DNA of 8,124 nucleotides, from the NCBI GenBank assembly GCA_945946745.1, contig CAMEWZ010000069.1, positions 1-8,124 on the forward strand, read 5' to 3'. This DNA is from an uncultured Clostridia bacterium. Its GTDB lineage: Bacteria; Bacillota; Clostridia; Oscillospirales; Oscillospiraceae. Shown here one piece after another: positions 6,195-8,124 of the stretch. Both the position numbers and the translations under genes were made by a program. A model generated the notes under the pieces. That model saw only the letters and a list, made by a program, of their open reading frames with translations, had not been told where the DNA came from and did no database searches. Within the stretch, counting starts at the first letter, position 1. Each line of letters begins with the position of its first letter.

Positions 6195-6476
6195 ATGAAC
6201 GAAATGCAGATTTTGGCAAAGGGCATCGCTCTGGCTGGCTGCGCCATCGGCGCTGGTCTGGCTCTGATCGCTGGTGTCGGCCCTGGTATCGGCGAAGGTA
6301 ACTGCGCCGCCGCCGCTTGTGAGGCCGTGGGCCGTCAGCCCGAGTGCAAGGGCGACGTCACCAGCACCATGATTCTGGGCATCGCCCTGTCTGAGACCAC
6401 CGGTATTTACGGCTTCGTTACCGGCCTGCTGCTGATCTTTGCCGCTCCCGGTATGTTCATGAACTACCTGGGCTGA
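6195..6476 (+). CDS. atpE: F0 ATP synthase subunit c (rotor ring)
   Basis: A 93-residue hairpin of two membrane helices that forms the rotor ring. Helix 1 (about 10-35) has the glycine-rich packing pattern ending GVGPGIGEG, the polar loop is VGRQPECKGD (45-54), and helix 2 (about 56-84) carries the ion-binding carboxylate Glu67 in the ALSETTGIYGF segment. Compared with the Na+-binding rotor of Ilyobacter (Gln32, Glu65, Ser66, Thr67, Tyr70), this protein has Glu34, Glu67, Thr68, Thr69 and Tyr72. A Glu at the Gln32 position is the two-carboxylate pattern known from Fusobacterium. Na+ coupling is therefore likely but inferred. Four cysteines (16, 37, 42, 51) are uncommon for this subunit. A strong AGGAGG (6180-6185) lies 9 bases before the ATG, which suits the high output needed for a multi-copy ring. 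Confidence 0.97.
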   Translation: MNEMQILAKGIALAGCAIGAGLALIAGVGPGIGEGNCAAAACEAVGRQPECKGDVTSTMILGIALSETTGIYGFVTGLLLIFAAPGMFMNYLG

Positions 6477-6522
6477 TTTCCGATCGACAAAAACCGATTA
6501 TTGACCGGAAGGAGGCCAATCA

Positions 6523-7032
6523 ATGGAAACAATTTATCAGTCCCTGGTGGCGGTAAATCCCGTAACACTGATTGCCCAGATTTGCAACCTGTTTATCCAG
6601 CTGTTCATATTCAAGAAGTTCTTTTGGGATAAAATCCTGGCCATTCTGGATCAGCGCCGCCAGGCCGCTGACCAGGAGATCTCTGATGCCAAGGCAGCCC
6701 ATGCCGAGGCAGACGCCATGAAAGCCACCTACGAGCAGAATATGAAGCAGGCGCAGGAAAAGGCTGACAGCATTCTGGCCAATGCCCAGAAAACCGCTAC
6801 ATTGCGCAGCGAGGAGATCATCGGCCAGGCCCAGGCGGCCGCGGCTCAGATCAAGTCCAAAGCGTCCGCCGATATTGCGCTGGAAAAGAAAAAGGCCATC
6901 AACGACGCCAAGAATGAGATTTCCGGACTGGCCATGGCCATCGCCGGCAAGGTGGTGGAGCGGGAGCTGAATCCTGCCGACCAGGCCGGGATGATCGACC
7001 GTTTCATCGACGAATTGGGTGATAACGTATGA
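6523..7032 (+). CDS. atpF: F0 ATP synthase subunit b (peripheral stalk)
   Basis: A 169-residue stator subunit. One transmembrane segment lies at about 12-34 (PVTLIAQICNLFIQLFIF). It is followed by FWDKILAILDQRR at the membrane exit, which matches the usual F-x-P/D-x-I-x-x-x-L-x-x-R form of the family. Residues about 45-148 are a charged, alanine-rich helix that would form the dimeric right-handed coiled coil of the stalk. The C-terminus, to 169, should contact subunit delta. Length is normal (155-175). AAGGAGG (6509-6515) lies 7 bases before the ATG. The stop overlaps the start of atpH in an ATGA sequence, which indicates translational coupling. A second b-like gene (b') is not seen, as expected for a Firmicute. 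Confidence 0.96.
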   Translation: METIYQSLVAVNPVTLIAQICNLFIQLFIFKKFFWDKILAILDQRRQAADQEISDAKAAHAEADAMKATYEQNMKQAQEKADSILANAQKTATLRSEEIIGQAQAAAAQIKSKASADIALEKKKAINDAKNEISGLAMAIAGKVVERELNPADQAGMIDRFIDELGDNV

Positions 7033-7568
7033 CAGAAGTGGGAAGCGTTTACGGCCAATCGCTGTATGAGCTTGCCAGGGATGAAGCCTTAAGCACGCGC
7101 ATTGGGGAGCAGCTTGGGGTTTTGCAAGCCAGCTTTCACCAGGAGCCGGACTTCATTCGGCTTCTCTCCTCCCCCAATCTGACCAAAGCAGAGCGCTGCC
7201 AGATTCTGGACGACAGCTTCCGTGGCAAGGTGCACCCGTATCTTCTGAATTTTCTAAAAATTCTGACGGAAAAGGGTTACATGCGGCATTTTGACGATTG
7301 CTGCCACGCCTTTACCGACCGCTATGATGCGGATCACGATATTGTGCGGGTACGCGCCGTCACAGCTGTGGCCCTCAGCCCGGAGCAGGAAGCCAAGCTC
7401 ACAGAAAAATTGCAAAAAACCACCGGCAAGCAGATCATTCTGCAAAACCGGATCGACCCCGCAGTCCTGGGCGGAATCCGCCTGGACTATGACGGTCAGC
7501 GCCTGGATGATACCGTGTCCCACCGCATGGACGCCATCCGGGAACTGCTGAACAAAACCGTACTCTGA
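7029..7568 (+). CDS. atpH: F1 ATP synthase subunit delta
   Basis: A 179-residue protein of the OSCP/delta family that joins the b-subunit stalk to the top of the alpha3-beta3 head. The N-terminal helical domain (about 1-105) begins with VYGQSLYELARDE, the usual Tyr-x-x-x-Leu-x-x-x-Ala pattern. The C-terminal domain has the conserved segment DPAVLGGIRLDYDGQRLDDT (143-162) followed by HRMDAIRELL. Length is typical for the family. The ATG overlaps the atpF stop by 4 bases, and only a weak GGGTGAT precedes it inside atpF, so it probably depends on coupled translation. The next gene, atpA, starts 18 bases after the stop. Confidence 0.95.
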   Translation: MTEVGSVYGQSLYELARDEALSTRIGEQLGVLQASFHQEPDFIRLLSSPNLTKAERCQILDDSFRGKVHPYLLNFLKILTEKGYMRHFDDCCHAFTDRYDADHDIVRVRAVTAVALSPEQEAKLTEKLQKTTGKQIILQNRIDPAVLGGIRLDYDGQRLDDTVSHRMDAIRELLNKTVL

Positions 7569-7586
7569 CGAGAAAGCAGGGACTGT

Positions 7587-8124
7587 ATGGAACTTAGACC
7601 CGAAGAAATCACAAAAATCATTCGTAGCCAGATCAAAAACTACGAAAACAAAATGGAAGTAAGCGAAACCGGCGTGGTCATCCTGGTGGGCGACGGCATT
7701 GCCAAGGCCTCCGGCCTGGACAAGTGCATGTCCGGTGAGCTTGTGGAATTCCCCGACGGCTCCTTCGGCATGGCCCAAAACCTGGAGGAGGACACCGTCT
7801 CCATCGTCATTCTGGGCAGCGACCAGGGCATTAAGGAAGGCGACACCGTCAAGCGCACCGGACGGGTGGTTTCCGTCCCCGTGGGCGAAAAGCTGATCGG
7901 CCGCGTGGTCAACGCCCTGGGCGAGCCCATCGACGGCAAGGGCGCCATTGAGGCGGAGGCTTACCGCCCCATCGAAGCCCCCGCCCCCGGCATCATTGAG
8001 CGGCAGCACGTCTCCCGCCCTCTGCAGACCGGTATCAAGGCCATCGACTCCATGATCCCCATCGGCCGGGGCCAGCGTGAGCTGATTATCGGCGACCGCC
8101 AGACCGGCAAAACCACCATCGCCA
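7587..8124 (+). CDS. atpA: F1 ATP synthase subunit alpha (3' end outside window)
   Basis: The first 179 residues of the non-catalytic nucleotide-binding alpha subunit (full length is usually about 500). The N-terminal helix MELRPEEITKIIRSQIKNYE matches the delta-binding part of the family. A beta-barrel domain follows (about 27-95), with VGDGIAKASGL and the NLEEDTVSIVILG stretch. NALGEPIDGKG (109-119), RPLQTGIKAIDSMIPIGRGQ (144-163) and Walker A motif GDRQTGKT at 169-176 are canonical, including Gln172 of the alpha subunit and the same numbering as E. coli. The start has a weak AGGGA (7578-7582) 4 bases upstream. Nothing unusual is seen in the part present; the frame remains open at the window edge. 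Confidence 0.97.
   Translation, partial: MELRPEEITKIIRSQIKNYENKMEVSETGVVILVGDGIAKASGLDKCMSGELVEFPDGSFGMAQNLEEDTVSIVILGSDQGIKEGDTVKRTGRVVSVPVGEKLIGRVVNALGEPIDGKGAIEAEAYRPIEAPAPGIIERQHVSRPLQTGIKAIDSMIPIGRGQRELIIGDRQTGKTTIA

Noticed and set aside
7254..8009. A leftward open frame of 251 codons opposite atpH and atpA
   Set aside because: Both sense genes are canonical and intact here; the antisense protein is a low-complexity shadow with no family features.

Overview
The window looks like a chromosomal housekeeping region from a Gram-positive, GC-rich member of the Clostridia. The Oscillospiraceae/Ruminococcaceae are my best guess. That placement is an inference from four things: strong Shine-Dalgarno sequences with some TTG and GTG starts, RecD2 and ComFC of Firmicutes type, the clostridial form of the F0 genes (an Arg-His-Phe-Gly-Asn motif in subunit a), and an atp operon that begins with two small membrane-protein genes. 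No database search was possible.

The left half (1 to about 4290) is a leftward gene set. In transcription order it runs: a small membrane-anchored protein of unknown function (GTG start), the RecD2-type helicase (TTG start, overlapping the first gene by 62 bases), the ComFC-type phosphoribosyltransferase, and an MreB/Mbl-type actin homologue cut off by the left edge. Tight spacing, and a ribosome-binding site for mreB that lies on the comFC stop codon, suggest one transcript. A plausible leftward promoter lies at 4341-4369.

The short divergent region (4288-4509) also carries a near-consensus rightward sigma-A promoter (4432-4460, 17-base spacer). A small inverted repeat sits between the two promoters.

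The right half (4510 to the end) is the F1F0 ATP synthase operon in canonical order: atpZ-like, atpI-like, atpB (a), atpE (c), atpF (b), atpH (delta), and atpA (alpha), which is cut by the right edge just after its Walker A motif. The first two genes are probably rotor-ring assembly or accessory factors. Subunits a, c and b form the membrane motor and stator, delta joins the stator to F1, and alpha is part of the catalytic head.

Most of the region is ordinary. Two features of the ATP synthase deserve attention. Subunit c carries two acidic residues at the ion site (Glu34 and Glu67) in a setting that matches the two-carboxylate Na+-type rotor. Subunit a carries an extra hydrophobic hairpin between its essential Arg helix and its last helix. 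I found no RNA genes, CRISPR array, insertion sequence or clear terminator. No gene-free stretch exceeds 300 bases.
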